Assembly (NCBI RefSeq): GCF_030056705.1
Contig: NZ_JASHIC010000031.1
Span: forward strand, 31,968-95,967
DNA length: 64,000 nucleotides
Direction: 5' to 3'
Origin: Flectobacillus longus
GTDB taxonomy: Bacteria > Bacteroidota > Bacteroidia > Cytophagales > Spirosomataceae
Of this stretch, positions 15,430-25,586 are shown piece by piece. Both the position numbers and the translations under genes were made by a program. The notes beneath the pieces were generated by a model that saw only the letters and a list, made by a program, of their open reading frames with translations, was not told the DNA's origin and searched no databases. The stretch's first letter is position 1, and each line of letters opens with the position of its first letter.

Positions 15430-17457
15430 TTATTTCAATGCTTGTAAGCCATCTCCAGATTTATAGAGGGCATAATCTCCTTTTTTCATAAAACCTGGTA
15501 CGTCTGAAAGGTTTTCTAACACTGCTTTTGATGATGCAGGAATAGAAAATGGCAACTTACCTGAAGGTTTAAATTTTCCTAAAACTATATCCAAAATAGC
15601 CTCAGGAGTTGTACCAAAAGTAGCTAATAAGGCATTACTTGGCGCCAATTCCTCCATCACCCAAGGGCTTGTAAAATTGACACAAAGTGTGCTTGATTTA
15701 CCCAATTTTAAAATTTTATTGACATATTCAACATCAATCAGGTTTTTAGAAAGACGTAAATCAATCGGTGCCCCTGTCGAACCAAATAAGCCACCTGCCG
15801 TTCCTGGCATCAACCAAACAATAACCTGATCTGCCTCTTCAGGCGTTTTTACAAACTCTACCGCATAATCCGCTGAAGATTTTGATTGATATACATAATG
15901 AGGATTGTTTTTGCCACTTTCCAAATACGTTTCGAAATACACCTTAGTTTTAGCTTTGATTGGCAAAACCTTTTCGTTTTTCAGTACCACAATGGATTTG
16001 CGAAGGGCAATATCAGCTACTTTTTGAAAGTTAGCATTTCCTACCGTTTTTTGAGCCGCTTCAGCATCTACATAAGGATTCTCAAAAAGTCCTAGTTCAA
16101 ATCTTTCTTTCAAAATTCTCGAAACAGATTCATCAATGCGTTTTTCGCTAACAAGCCCTTTTTTAACGGTTTCAATCAATAAACTTGGGTCGGCAGAACC
16201 AGAGTATAAATCAACGCCAGCGTCTAAACTTTTTTGATAACGTTCCAAAATAGAAAGACCTTCTACTCCCCAAGGCATCATCTCGATAGGTCCTGTATCA
16301 GAGTTTACAATACCCTGAAAACCTAGTTTTTTCCTTAACAAATCAGTAATAATGGCTTTACTGTAAGCAAAACCAACTTCCTCAAATTCGGTTTTGATAG
16401 GTTTCGCATAATAAGGCATCATCGAAGAAGTACCCGCTTTGATAGCCGCAATAAATGGTTTGAGATGGTATTCAAACATTCCTCCAGGGTAATGTTGATC
16501 TTTCCCAAAATCAAAATGTGGGTCTTGACCTTCTACCTGTGGACCTCCGCCAGGGAAATGCTTAGTCGTTAACGCTACAGAATTGGCATTCAGTTTTTTC
16601 CCTTGAAAACCTTGTACCACTTCAAAAATCATGCTGGCAGCCCAATCAGCATCTTCGCCAAAAGTGCCTTCTATTCGTTGCCAACGAGGTTCTGTAGCTA
16701 AATCTGCCATGTATTGATATCCCTTGCGAAGTCCCACGGCTCTCCATTCTTGGGCAGCAATTTCGGCAAATTGACGTGTTAGTTTCAAATCTCTCATGGC
16801 AGCCAAGCCCAATTCACCTGGCCATTTTGAAAACACTGTTGCTCCTACACTTAAGCCTACGGAATTATCACGAGTAATATGATTTCGAGGGTTAGATGCC
16901 ACAATCGCAGGGATACCCAAACGAGTATCTTCGGTAAGTGCTTGCAAATTGTTGGACCATTCAGCTATGGTTTTGGCGTCTGTATTGGCTCGCAAAATAA
17001 AATTTCGCAGGTGTTTTTCTTTCACACCCTTAGTCGTTCCCGATGCCGACAGTAATGGATATGGCAAAGGTTTTCGACTAAACATATTGATATTTTGAAC
17101 CAAATCTTCCTCGTTAAAACCGCTTGTAATAGATCCTTTCGGCTTACCTTGTTCGAAAGCAAAATCACCGGCCATACGAGTTGTACTAATAAGCATCATA
17201 CCAGCCTTTTCGTCCAAAGTCATTTGGCTTACAAGGTTTTGGATTCGGGTATTGATGGGTAATCGCCAGTCTTCATAGGCGTCGAGTTTCCCATTTTTGT
17301 TTAGGTCTTTAAACTTTAATTTTCCAACCGTCAAAATGGGTACTGTTCTATGCCCCAAGTAAGGTTGTTGGGGATTTTGAGCATATCCTACTCCCAAAAT
17401 ATTTACTAAACCAATAGTAAAAATCGTCTTTAATGAATAAGGTACAATATTTTTCAT
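15430..17457 (-). CDS. Secreted glycoside hydrolase family 3 protein (beta-glucosidase-like)
   Basis: 675 aa. A signal peptide (MKNIVPYSLKTIFTIGLVNILGVGYAQ) is followed by an EF-hand-like Ca-binding loop DLNKNGKLDAYEDW at about residue 53. The (beta/alpha)8 GH3 domain contains TLDEKAGMM, DTRLGIPAIVASNPRNH, ATEPRWQRIEGTFGED, TKHFPGGGPQVEGQDPH and the nucleophile region IVNSDTG with D387. The alpha/beta sandwich C domain follows (SIVVLKNEKVLPI, PSGKLPFSIP). Family members remove beta-linked glucose or xylose from oligosaccharides in the periplasm or outside. It is divergent from the AraC regulator at 17592, with a TGTAT-N7-ATACA inverted repeat at 17500-17516 in the gap, and carries its own terminator. 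Confidence 0.93.
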   Translation of the reverse strand: MKNIVPYSLKTIFTIGLVNILGVGYAQNPQQPYLGHRTVPILTVGKLKFKDLNKNGKLDAYEDWRLPINTRIQNLVSQMTLDEKAGMMLISTTRMAGDFAFEQGKPKGSITSGFNEEDLVQNINMFSRKPLPYPLLSASGTTKGVKEKHLRNFILRANTDAKTIAEWSNNLQALTEDTRLGIPAIVASNPRNHITRDNSVGLSVGATVFSKWPGELGLAAMRDLKLTRQFAEIAAQEWRAVGLRKGYQYMADLATEPRWQRIEGTFGEDADWAASMIFEVVQGFQGKKLNANSVALTTKHFPGGGPQVEGQDPHFDFGKDQHYPGGMFEYHLKPFIAAIKAGTSSMMPYYAKPIKTEFEEVGFAYSKAIITDLLRKKLGFQGIVNSDTGPIEMMPWGVEGLSILERYQKSLDAGVDLYSGSADPSLLIETVKKGLVSEKRIDESVSRILKERFELGLFENPYVDAEAAQKTVGNANFQKVADIALRKSIVVLKNEKVLPIKAKTKVYFETYLESGKNNPHYVYQSKSSADYAVEFVKTPEEADQVIVWLMPGTAGGLFGSTGAPIDLRLSKNLIDVEYVNKILKLGKSSTLCVNFTSPWVMEELAPSNALLATFGTTPEAILDIVLGKFKPSGKLPFSIPASSKAVLENLSDVPGFMKKGDYALYKSGDGLQALK

Positions 17458-17591
17458 AGTAAATTTTATTCAAAATTTTCTTTAAATATTAACACAAATG
17501 TATCAAAGTAATACAAGTAATAATTTACCAATTCATTTAATTTTTAATACTTTTTTGACAAATTCAGTTAGAAATATGTATAATCAATACC

Positions 17592-18452
17592 ATGAAACCA
17601 CAATTACTTAAGATTAATAAACCTTCGGACTTGTCGTTCAATATATTTGAACAATCCTGTCAATTTTTTCCAACGCCTTGGCATTTTCATCCTGAAATTG
17701 AGATTGTTTGGATGAAATCCAGTACGGGCAAAAAGTACATAGGTACAAGTATAGAGGATTTTAGTCCCGATGATTTGGTAATTATTGGGTCGTTTGTACC
17801 ACATTTTTACAAAAATGATAATGATTTTATTGAAGGAAAGTCCTCAGAAATGGCTCAATCAGTTGTGATACATTTTACAGAAGATTTTTTAGGGAGTGAT
17901 TTTTTCTTAAAACCAGAAAACCAAAAAGTGTTTGATTTATTAGAAAATGCTAAGCGAGGTATTCAATTTAGTAAGGAATTTTGTCAAAAAATAAAACCAA
18001 CTTTATTATCATTGAGCCAGCTAGAAGGATTGGACAAATTGCTAGGTTTTTTGTCTATCCTTAATCAGATGAGTAAAGAAACCACGATTAAGTATTTGAA
18101 TTCCTATACTATCACCATCAATAATTCAGAGGAGTCGGCTCGAATCAAGCAGGTATTTGCTTATATGATGCAAAATTTTCAACATGAAATTCATCTCGAA
18201 CAAGTTGCCAGTTTGGTCAATATGAGCGAATCGGCATTTAGTCGATATTTCAAAAATCGAACTCGAGAGACTTTTAGCCATATCTTGACCGAAATCCGCA
18301 TAGAATATGCCTGTAAAATGCTTCAAGATAAAGAAATTTCTATTGCCGATATTTGTTTTGATGCTGGATTTCAAAACGTTTCAAATTTTAATAGACAATT
18401 TAAAAAAATAAAAAAGATGACACCTCTTCATTATCGTCAGCTTTTTCATTAG
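17592..18452 (+). CDS. AraC-family regulator with cupin sensor domain
   Basis: 286 aa. The N-terminal cupin shows PTPWHFHPEIEIVWM and FSPDDLVIIGSFVPHFY; this is the sugar-sensing type often controlling hydrolase or polysaccharide genes in Bacteroidota. The C-terminal AraC domain has two helix-turn-helix units: LEQVASLVNMSESAFSRYFK and IADICFDAGFQNVSNFNRQF. It is divergent from the GH3 gene with 134 bases between the starts, so control of that gene is likely. The ATG at 17592 has no strong ribosome site. The inducer is unknown. Confidence 0.92.
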   Translation: MKPQLLKINKPSDLSFNIFEQSCQFFPTPWHFHPEIEIVWMKSSTGKKYIGTSIEDFSPDDLVIIGSFVPHFYKNDNDFIEGKSSEMAQSVVIHFTEDFLGSDFFLKPENQKVFDLLENAKRGIQFSKEFCQKIKPTLLSLSQLEGLDKLLGFLSILNQMSKETTIKYLNSYTITINNSEESARIKQVFAYMMQNFQHEIHLEQVASLVNMSESAFSRYFKNRTRETFSHILTEIRIEYACKMLQDKEISIADICFDAGFQNVSNFNRQFKKIKKMTPLHYRQLFH

Positions 18453-18939
18453 TAAATTTTCTTTGGCTGAATGAAATTTCACTTTTTTTTGATCAAGAGT
18501 TAAACCTTTATAAAATTGGAGAGTCTCAAGAAGATAAGAGGTCAACAATTTTGAACAAAAACTAGAATCGGTTGATATTCGAGTAAAAATTGTGATAGGA
18601 CAAATCCAAGAAATAAAATATTTGTCTTTGATAACTCTACAAGATTAATGAGTACCAAGAGCATACAGATTGAATAATTAGTGCCATATACAAACCATAA
18701 ATCACTATATTTCAAATACTTAAAAACTCCGCTTTTTTATCTTGTATGGTATCCAGTACACTCCCAGATTTTGAAGTTTTTGTAGATACCCAAAAAGTAC
18801 AAAAAAATTTAGGTCTTCAATCATTTTTAATAAGAAATAAGGATATAATATAACTAATACAAGATTCTTGTTTCTTAAATAATAAATTTGAGTTAAAACA
18901 TTTGCAAGTGTTATTTCAACACACTACTTTTCGCATCAA
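18453..18939. other. Gene-free stretch
   Basis: 487 AT-rich bases without a frame that I can support. Short fragments read like decayed coding sequence in several frames, but none matches a family. The promoter for the 18940 gene and RND operon 1 must lie in the last part; no palindrome stands out. Confidence 0.5.
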
Positions 18940-19359
18940 ATGAACAAGACATTTGTAAAATATCTCTTCTCACTAGTTATCCTCGTGTTGAGCTTCACGA
19001 ACCAGTTGATGGCTCGCTCGCACAAGGACGGAGATATTATAGTGTCTTCTTCTAAGTCAAACTCGTCTTTTCACAACGCACTTCTTGAGCCTCATCAAAG
19101 CCCCATTTATACTGTACCTGTTTCAGAAAGAGGGGAAAAAGTATTCTTTGATGCAAACGAAAAAGAAGTAGAAGAAGATGAAGCAACTCTTGCTTCATCA
19201 GAACATATTCAGGGTGGCAATGCCATTGCATCTCTTTTCTTTAGTTGGTACCAAAATTTAATCCAACTTCGCAGTCCTCAATTTTCTTATTATTATAAGA
19301 ATCTTTCACAATTATCTCCCAACAAATTATTCATAGTTTTTCGAGTAATCAGACTATGA
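18940..19359 (+). CDS. Small exported protein preceding RND operon 1
   Basis: 139 aa. It has a signal peptide (MNKTFVKYLFSLVILVLSFTNQLMA), a polar acidic middle (EKEVEEDEATLASS) and a final hydrophobic-basic tail (SPNKLFIVFRVIRL). The tail type is one that I have seen in short Bacteroidota proteins placed before RND genes; no function is known. It lies 172 bases before the adaptor lipoprotein gene on the same strand and may be a periplasmic accessory or a leader. It has the same plan as the 118-aa protein at 9740-10096. Confidence 0.7.
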   Translation: MNKTFVKYLFSLVILVLSFTNQLMARSHKDGDIIVSSSKSNSSFHNALLEPHQSPIYTVPVSERGEKVFFDANEKEVEEDEATLASSEHIQGGNAIASLFFSWYQNLIQLRSPQFSYYYKNLSQLSPNKLFIVFRVIRL

Positions 19360-19531
19360 GATGATGCTTTGGGGAGTCGTACCCCGTCTTCATTCCAACT
19401 ATTGTTTCAGTTTCCTAAGTAAGTGATTATTAAGACAGTATATTAGGTATTGACTTTGCCTATACATTTTGCTTAAATTGCTTCTAGAACTGATTACAGT
19501 AATCTATCTCACAATTTCACAATACAAAATC

Positions 19532-20617
19532 ATGAAAAAAATTCTCATCCTTATGGGTGTGGCTATGATGCTATGCCATACAAGCTGCGATTCTAAAAAA
19601 GAGGAAGAAAAGAAAGAAGAGATCAAACTTCTTGTAACCAGCCCGCTAAAAAAAGACACAACCGCCATTCACGAGTTTGTGAGCCAGATCCGCGCAATTC
19701 AGCACATCGAATTGCGTGCATTAGAAAAAGGTTACTTAAAAAAGATTTATGTTGATGAAGGTCAGTTTGTGAAGAAAGGACAGTTGATGTTCCAAATCCT
19801 TCCTTTGCAATATCAAGCTGAGTTCCAAAAAGCACAAGCTGAAGCAAATTTTGCTGAAATTGAATACCAAAACACTAAATCGTTGGCAGAGAGCAATATT
19901 GTTTCTAAAAACGAATTAGCCTTGGCAAAAGCAAAATGGGATAAAGCAAAAGCTGAAATGGACTTAGCCAAAGTACACTTAGGCTTTACCGAAATCAGAG
20001 CGCCATTTGATGGTATTATGGATCACTTCGCTGTACGTGAAGGTAGTTTGTTGGATGACGGTGATTTGTTGACAACCCTTTCAGACAACAGCAAAATGTG
20101 GGTTTATTTCAATGTACCTGAATCTCAATATCTTGACTTGAAAACAAAAGCCAAAGGAACAACTTTACCAATCGTAAAATTGAAAATGGCTAACCAAGAT
20201 ATTTTCTCTCATACAGGTGTGATTCAAACGATTGAAGCGGATTTCAATAACGAAACAGGTAACATTGCTTTCCGTGCTACGTTTCCAAACCCAGAGAAAT
20301 TGTTGAGACATGGTGAAACAGGTAGCATCTTGATGGAGTCTCCATTGAAAAATGCAGTTATCATTCCACAAAAAGCTACATTCGAAGTACTTGAGAAAAA
20401 ATATGTATTTGTCGTAGATAAAAATAATACGGTAAAATCACGTGAAATTACCATCGCTGCTGAATTGCCAGATATTTATATCATCAAATCAGGCTTGAAA
20501 GGTGATGAAAAAATACTTCTTGAAGGTATTAAGAAAGTTAGAGACAACGACAAGATTAAGTTCGATTACGAGGATCCACAAAAAGTGATTTCGCACTTAA
20601 GAGTGTATGCTGAATAA
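19532..20617 (+). CDS. RND efflux periplasmic adaptor (membrane fusion lipoprotein), system 1
   Basis: 361 aa from ATG 19532 (MKKILILMGVAMMLCHTSCDS), which gives a lipoprotein signal with the lipidated Cys near residue 18; an upstream in-frame start is rejected. The adaptor order is visible: biotinyl-lipoyl half (LRALEKGYLKKIYVDEGQFV), alpha-hairpin rich in AKA/AEA heptads (EFQKAQAEANFAEIEYQNT, ALAKAKWDKAKAEM), second lipoyl half (TEIRAPFDGIMDHFAVREGS), beta-barrel and a membrane-proximal domain (LLEGIKKVRDNDKI). It links the inner-membrane pump at 20799 with the TolC-like channel at 23998. Substrate unknown. Confidence 0.93.
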   Translation: MKKILILMGVAMMLCHTSCDSKKEEEKKEEIKLLVTSPLKKDTTAIHEFVSQIRAIQHIELRALEKGYLKKIYVDEGQFVKKGQLMFQILPLQYQAEFQKAQAEANFAEIEYQNTKSLAESNIVSKNELALAKAKWDKAKAEMDLAKVHLGFTEIRAPFDGIMDHFAVREGSLLDDGDLLTTLSDNSKMWVYFNVPESQYLDLKTKAKGTTLPIVKLKMANQDIFSHTGVIQTIEADFNNETGNIAFRATFPNPEKLLRHGETGSILMESPLKNAVIIPQKATFEVLEKKYVFVVDKNNTVKSREITIAAELPDIYIIKSGLKGDEKILLEGIKKVRDNDKIKFDYEDPQKVISHLRVYAE

Positions 20618-20662
20618 TAGTAGAAATTGTGAGAGTTAGCTATTATGCTTGAGTGAATTCTT

Positions 20663-20728
20663 AATGCGTGAGTTCTGGAATTCGCACGCATTGGGTTATG
20701 GATGAGGTGGTTGTGTTTCATAACCACC
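20663..20728 (+). other. Two hairpins between adaptor and pump genes of RND system 1
   Basis: AATGCGTG (20663-20670) pairs with CACGCATT (20685-20692), and GGTGGTTGTG (about 20706-20715) pairs with CATAACCACC (20719-20728). Neither is followed by a T-run, so they may set mRNA stability between the adaptor and the permease rather than end transcription. Confidence 0.45.
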
Positions 20729-20798
20729 AATTCACTCAATTCAAACTCTTTCAATACTTACTTCAATCACTTGTGTATTCAAAAACTTCAAGAAGAAT

Positions 20799-23700
20799 AT
20801 GTTTAGTAAATTCATACAAAGACCGGTATTAGCGATAGTAATATCGATCGTCATCGTTTTCATGGGGATTTTGTCTTTGAAGACACTCCCTACTTCACAA
20901 TTTCCAGAAATTGCACCACCAGTAGTAATGGTAAGTGCATCGTATCCTGGTGCTAGTGCCAAAGTACTAACCGAGTCTGTGCTTATTCCCCTTGAGCAGG
21001 CTATCAACGGTGTTTGGGGTATGCGCTACATGACTTCCGATGCTACCTCAGCGGGTGAAGCCAACATTCAGATTGTATTTAACTTAGGAACTGACCCCGA
21101 CCAAGCCCTCGTACAGGTAAATACTAGGATTGCCCAAGTATTGAACCGCCTTCCGACCTTGGTACAACGTGAAGGGGTTGTCGTAAACCGCGTAATGAAC
21201 AGTATGTTGATGTATGTCAACCTTTACTCGAAAGACAAAAATGCGGATATGAAATTCTTGTTCAACTTTGCTGGGGTGAACATGATTCCTGAGTTACAGC
21301 GTTTGAATGGTATCGGTCAGGCTCGTATATTGGGTAGCCGTCAGTACGCTATGCGTATTTGGTTAAACCCAGACCGTATGCGTGCTTACAACGTTTCAGC
21401 CGACGAAATCATGGAGGCTTTGGGTGACCAAAGTGTGATTGGTTCGCCTGGTCGTATTGGTCGTGCCGATGGTAAACGTGCCGAAGCGCTCGAATATGTA
21501 TTAACCTATCAGGGACGTTTTAACAAACCTGAACAATATCAAGATGTAATTATTCGGTCGAATCCTAATGGTGAAATCCTGAGGTTAAAAGATGTTGCCA
21601 AGGTAGAATTAGGTAGTGAATATTATGATATTTACTCAAATCTAAATGGTTATCCTTCGGCGGCGATTGTCTTAAAACAAACTTATGGTTCAAATGCTAG
21701 TGATGTAATCAAGAGTGTTAAAGATAAATTAGATGAACTGAAAAAGTCGTCATTCCCTCCAGGTATGGACTATCAAATCAGTTATGACGTATCTAACTTC
21801 TTGAATGCTTCTACCGAAAACGTAATTCATACCCTTCGCGATGCCTTTATTCTAGTGGCATTAGTAGTATTTGTATTTTTGGGAGACTGGCGCTCAACGT
21901 TGATTCCAACACTTGCAGTACCTATTTCATTGATTGGTGCATTCATCTTTATTAAGTTGTTTGGTTTGACCATCAACATGATTACTTTGTTTGCCTTGGT
22001 ATTGGCTATCGGTATCGTAGTGGATGACGCCATTGTCGTCGTCGAGGCCGTCCATGCCAAGATGGAAGAGGAACATCTGTCCCCTTATAAGGCCGTAAGA
22101 AAAGTATTAGGTGAGATTAGTGGTGCCGTTATTGCGATTACCTTGTTGATGACTGCGGTATTTGTGCCAGTAGCATTTATGAGTGGTCCTGTAGGTATTT
22201 TCTACCGTCAGTTCTCTATCACAATGGCAAGTTCGATCATTCTTTCGGGGATTATTGCCCTTACGGTAACACCAGTACTTTGTGCCATGATTTTGAAAAA
22301 TAATCACGGTAAACCTAAGAAGAAAAATATCTTAGACAAAGCCTTGGATGTATTCAACGCAGGTTTCGAAAAGTTGACAAACTATTATGTGAGTATATTG
22401 AAAGTAATCGCTCACCGCAAATTAGTTACTGTCGTATTATGGATTGTATTTGTGCTTGGTATTGCAGGTATTGCTTCTAATCTACCTTCAGGTTTTATTC
22501 CAAGTGAAGACCAAGGTATGATTTATGCGATTATCCAAACGCCTCCAGGGTCTACATTGGAACGTACCAACGATATTTCACGTAGACTTCAAGAAATTGC
22601 TGAAAAAGTAGAAGGTATTCAATCGGTATCAGCCTTGGCTGGTTATGAGGTACTTACCGAAGGTCGTGGTTCAAACGCAGGTACTTGTTTGATTAACTTA
22701 AAACCATGGGATGAACGTCATCATTCTGTTTCTGAAATCATTTACGAACTAGAAGAAAAAGCACATGAAATCCCTGGAGCGACCATCGAATTCTTCGATC
22801 CACCAGCGGTTCCTGGTTATGGTGCAGCGGGTGGTTTTGCCCTACAATTGTTGGATAAAACTAACTCAGGTGACTACAATCAGTTGGAAAGCGTGAAAAA
22901 TGATTTCATGAAAGCTTTGCAAAAACGTCCTGAACTCACAGGTTTGTTTACTTTCTTTAGTGCCAACTATCCTCAGTACGAACTAGAAATTGACAACCAA
23001 TTGGCTATGCAAAAAGGCGTATCGATTGGTAATGCCATGAACACTTTGTCTATTTTGATTGGTAGTACTTACGAACTAGGTTTTATCAAATTCCAACGTT
23101 TCTTTAAAGTATTCGTACAAGCATCGCCAGAGTTTAGACAATTGCCAGAAGATGTCATGAAATTGTATGTGAAAAATAACCGTGACGAAATGGTTCCTTT
23201 CTCATCTTTCATGAAAATCAAGAAGATGCAAGGGCCAAACGAAATCAACCGCTATAACATGTACACTACTGCCGCAATACGTGGTGGTGCTGCCAAAGGT
23301 TTTAGTTCGGGTCAGGCGATTGCTGCTGTACAACAAGTTGCCAAAGAAACATTGCCACACGGATTTGATATTGACTGGGCTGCCCTTTCTTATGATGAAG
23401 TTAGACGTGGTAACGAAGCCGTATATATCTTCCTTATCGTATTGGCATTCGTATATGTGGTATTAGCTGCTCAGTATGAAAGCTTTATTATTCCATTGTC
23501 GGTAGTATTATCATTACCAGCAGGGGTATTTGGTTCATTCTTGATGATTAAATCTATGGGCTTGGCCAACGATATTTATGCACAAGTTGGTTTGGTCATG
23601 TTGGTTGGTTTGTTGGGTAAAAACGCCGTATTGATTGTAGAATTTGCGATGCAAAAACACCATCAAGGTGCAACCGTACTTGATGCAGCTATCGAAGGAG

Positions 23701-24005
23701 CTAGAGTTCGTTTCCGTCCAATCTTGATGACTTCATTTGCCTTCATTGCAGGTTTGATTCCATTGGTATTGGCACACGGTGCAGGTGCAATTGGTAACAA
23801 AACAATTGGTGCTTCGGCCTTGGGTGGTATGTTATTCGGTACCATCTTCGGGGTAATCATTGTACCAGGCTTGTATTATATCTTTGGTTCAATGGCTGAA
23901 GGTCGCAAACTCATCAAAGACGAAGAGAACGACTCCTTGACAGAAAACCTTGTTCACCAATTAGATTCATTCCCTCAACCAGATGACAGTAACGACGATG
24001 AATAA
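20799..24005 (+). CDS. RND multidrug efflux permease (HAE1/AcrB type), system 1
   Basis: 1068 aa, the usual AcrB length. It has the N-terminal MFSKFIQRPVLAIVISIVIV TM1, TM2-TM6 around residues 340-490, and TM7-TM12 in the second half. The proton-relay pair is D409-D410 (GIVVDDAIVVVEAVH). Porter-domain motifs include PGAS near residue 50 and PSGFIPSEDQG after TM7. It exports amphiphilic compounds from the periplasm or inner-membrane leaflet using the proton gradient. It ends TGAATAA with the next ATG nested in the last codons, so translation is coupled to the outer-membrane factor. Substrate cannot be told from sequence. Confidence 0.96.
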   Translation: MFSKFIQRPVLAIVISIVIVFMGILSLKTLPTSQFPEIAPPVVMVSASYPGASAKVLTESVLIPLEQAINGVWGMRYMTSDATSAGEANIQIVFNLGTDPDQALVQVNTRIAQVLNRLPTLVQREGVVVNRVMNSMLMYVNLYSKDKNADMKFLFNFAGVNMIPELQRLNGIGQARILGSRQYAMRIWLNPDRMRAYNVSADEIMEALGDQSVIGSPGRIGRADGKRAEALEYVLTYQGRFNKPEQYQDVIIRSNPNGEILRLKDVAKVELGSEYYDIYSNLNGYPSAAIVLKQTYGSNASDVIKSVKDKLDELKKSSFPPGMDYQISYDVSNFLNASTENVIHTLRDAFILVALVVFVFLGDWRSTLIPTLAVPISLIGAFIFIKLFGLTINMITLFALVLAIGIVVDDAIVVVEAVHAKMEEEHLSPYKAVRKVLGEISGAVIAITLLMTAVFVPVAFMSGPVGIFYRQFSITMASSIILSGIIALTVTPVLCAMILKNNHGKPKKKNILDKALDVFNAGFEKLTNYYVSILKVIAHRKLVTVVLWIVFVLGIAGIASNLPSGFIPSEDQGMIYAIIQTPPGSTLERTNDISRRLQEIAEKVEGIQSVSALAGYEVLTEGRGSNAGTCLINLKPWDERHHSVSEIIYELEEKAHEIPGATIEFFDPPAVPGYGAAGGFALQLLDKTNSGDYNQLESVKNDFMKALQKRPELTGLFTFFSANYPQYELEIDNQLAMQKGVSIGNAMNTLSILIGSTYELGFIKFQRFFKVFVQASPEFRQLPEDVMKLYVKNNRDEMVPFSSFMKIKKMQGPNEINRYNMYTTAAIRGGAAKGFSSGQAIAAVQQVAKETLPHGFDIDWAALSYDEVRRGNEAVYIFLIVLAFVYVVLAAQYESFIIPLSVVLSLPAGVFGSFLMIKSMGLANDIYAQVGLVMLVGLLGKNAVLIVEFAMQKHHQGATVLDAAIEGARVRFRPILMTSFAFIAGLIPLVLAHGAGAIGNKTIGASALGGMLFGTIFGVIIVPGLYYIFGSMAEGRKLIKDEENDSLTENLVHQLDSFPQPDDSNDDE

Positions 24006-25440
24006 TATAAGAAAAATCAATTATTTAGCAACGGGCTGTGTACTGATGATGGTAGCGGCCTGCGTACCAAAGTCTTTGGTACCTGTGACTAAAATAGAAA
24101 ACCGTAACACACCAGCTACTTACAATGGCGGTACAAGCGATTCGACCAATGTGGCTAAAATCAAGTGGAAAGAGTTTTTCACCGATCCAAAATTGGAAGC
24201 CTTGATTGATACAGCTTTGTTAAACAATCAGGAACTGAATCTTACTTTACAAGAAATTGAAATTTCGCGCAACGAAATCAATGCTCGTAAAGGGGAATAC
24301 CTTCCTTTTGTAAAACTTGGCGGTGGCTTAGGTGTCGACAAAGTTTCGAGATATACCAGTCAAGGTGCGGCAGACGATATGTCTGAAATCCGCCCTGGCG
24401 TAAGAACTCCAGAGGTTTTGCCTGATATGATGGTGGGCGCAAGAGCGAGTTGGGAAGTGGATATTTGGCACAAATTGCGTAACGCACAAAAAGTAGCTGC
24501 ACAAAACTATTTCGCAAGCATTGAGGGCAAAAACTTTCTGGTAACCAATTTGGTAGGCGAAATCGCTAACTCTTATTACGAGTTGTTGGCATTAGATAAC
24601 CAATTGGCTATTATCAAGCAAAACATCGAGATTTTGAACAATGCCTTGAATATCATCAGACAAGAAAAACAAGCAGCTAAAGTTACTGAACTAGCTGTGC
24701 GCAGATTCGAGGCTGAGGTGTTCAAAACGCAAAGTTTGCAGTATGAAATTCAGCAGAAAATTGTTGAAGCCGAAAACAAAATCAACTTTTTGGTGGGACG
24801 TTACCCACAACATGTAGATAGAAGTTCGGACAATTTCAACACTTTGGCACCAACAAAGATATATGCTGGCTTGCCTTCGCAATTGATTATCAACCGTCCA
24901 GACGTAAGAGCAGCAGAGTTGAAACTTTCAGCTGCTAAACTAGACGTAAGTATTGCGAGAGCCAACTTCTACCCTTCTTTGGGTTTGAGTGCTGGTTTGG
25001 GCTTTAGATCTTACAATCCTTTGTATTTGGTCAATCTACCTCAAGCATTGATTACCTCATTGGCAGGCGATATTGCAGGACCATTGGTAAACAAATATGC
25101 CTTGATTGCTGGCTATAACACAGCAAGTGCCAAGCAAATTAAAGCAATCATCGAGTTTGAAAGAACGGTGTTGAATGCTTGTATTGAGGTAACAAACCAA
25201 TTATCAAACATAGATAACTTGGATAAGAACTTCAACATGAAGTCTAATCAAGTAGAGGCACTTACACAATCTACGGAAATCTCTATCAAACTCTTCAAGT
25301 CGGCTAGAGCAGATTATATGGAAGTGTTGTTGACCCAGCGTGATGTATTAGAATCACGTATGGAATTGATTGAAACAAAAATGCGCCAAATGAATGCTTT
25401 TGTAAATGCTTACAGAGCACTCGGCGGCGGATGGAATTAA
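23998..25440 (+). CDS. TolC/NodT-like outer-membrane efflux lipoprotein, system 1
   Basis: 480 aa from ATG 23998, overlapping the pump stop by 8 bases; the ATG at 23983 would place five extra residues before the signal. The signal MNNIRKINYLATGCVLMMVAAC carries a lipobox (VAAC). The outer-membrane-efflux repeats are visible twice: LIDTALLNNQELNLTLQEIEI...GEYLPFVKLG and ADYMEVLLTQRDVLESRMELIE, with the central RPDVRAAELKLSAAKLDV segment. It would form the trimeric exit duct of the first RND system. A clear terminator follows. Confidence 0.94.
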   Translation: MNNIRKINYLATGCVLMMVAACVPKSLVPVTKIENRNTPATYNGGTSDSTNVAKIKWKEFFTDPKLEALIDTALLNNQELNLTLQEIEISRNEINARKGEYLPFVKLGGGLGVDKVSRYTSQGAADDMSEIRPGVRTPEVLPDMMVGARASWEVDIWHKLRNAQKVAAQNYFASIEGKNFLVTNLVGEIANSYYELLALDNQLAIIKQNIEILNNALNIIRQEKQAAKVTELAVRRFEAEVFKTQSLQYEIQQKIVEAENKINFLVGRYPQHVDRSSDNFNTLAPTKIYAGLPSQLIINRPDVRAAELKLSAAKLDVSIARANFYPSLGLSAGLGFRSYNPLYLVNLPQALITSLAGDIAGPLVNKYALIAGYNTASAKQIKAIIEFERTVLNACIEVTNQLSNIDNLDKNFNMKSNQVEALTQSTEISIKLFKSARADYMEVLLTQRDVLESRMELIETKMRQMNAFVNAYRALGGGWN

Positions 25441-25465
25441 TTTGTATTGTGTAATCGTTAGTGCA

Positions 25466-25505
25466 AATAACCCCATTTTACCGAGTAAGATGGGGATTAT
25501 TTTTT
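25466..25505 (+). terminator. Terminator of RND operon 1
   Basis: CCCCAT (25471-25476) pairs with ATGGGG (25490-25495), extended by AATAA/TTATT with one bulge, followed by a T6 run. It lies 26 bases after the stop of the outer-membrane factor gene. Confidence 0.85.
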
Positions 25506-25586
25506 AATTATGAGTTTTGAGTGATGAATTGTGAGACTATTGTAGATTTGGGATTTCTGATTTCGGATATAAAGTAAAATAGACTG

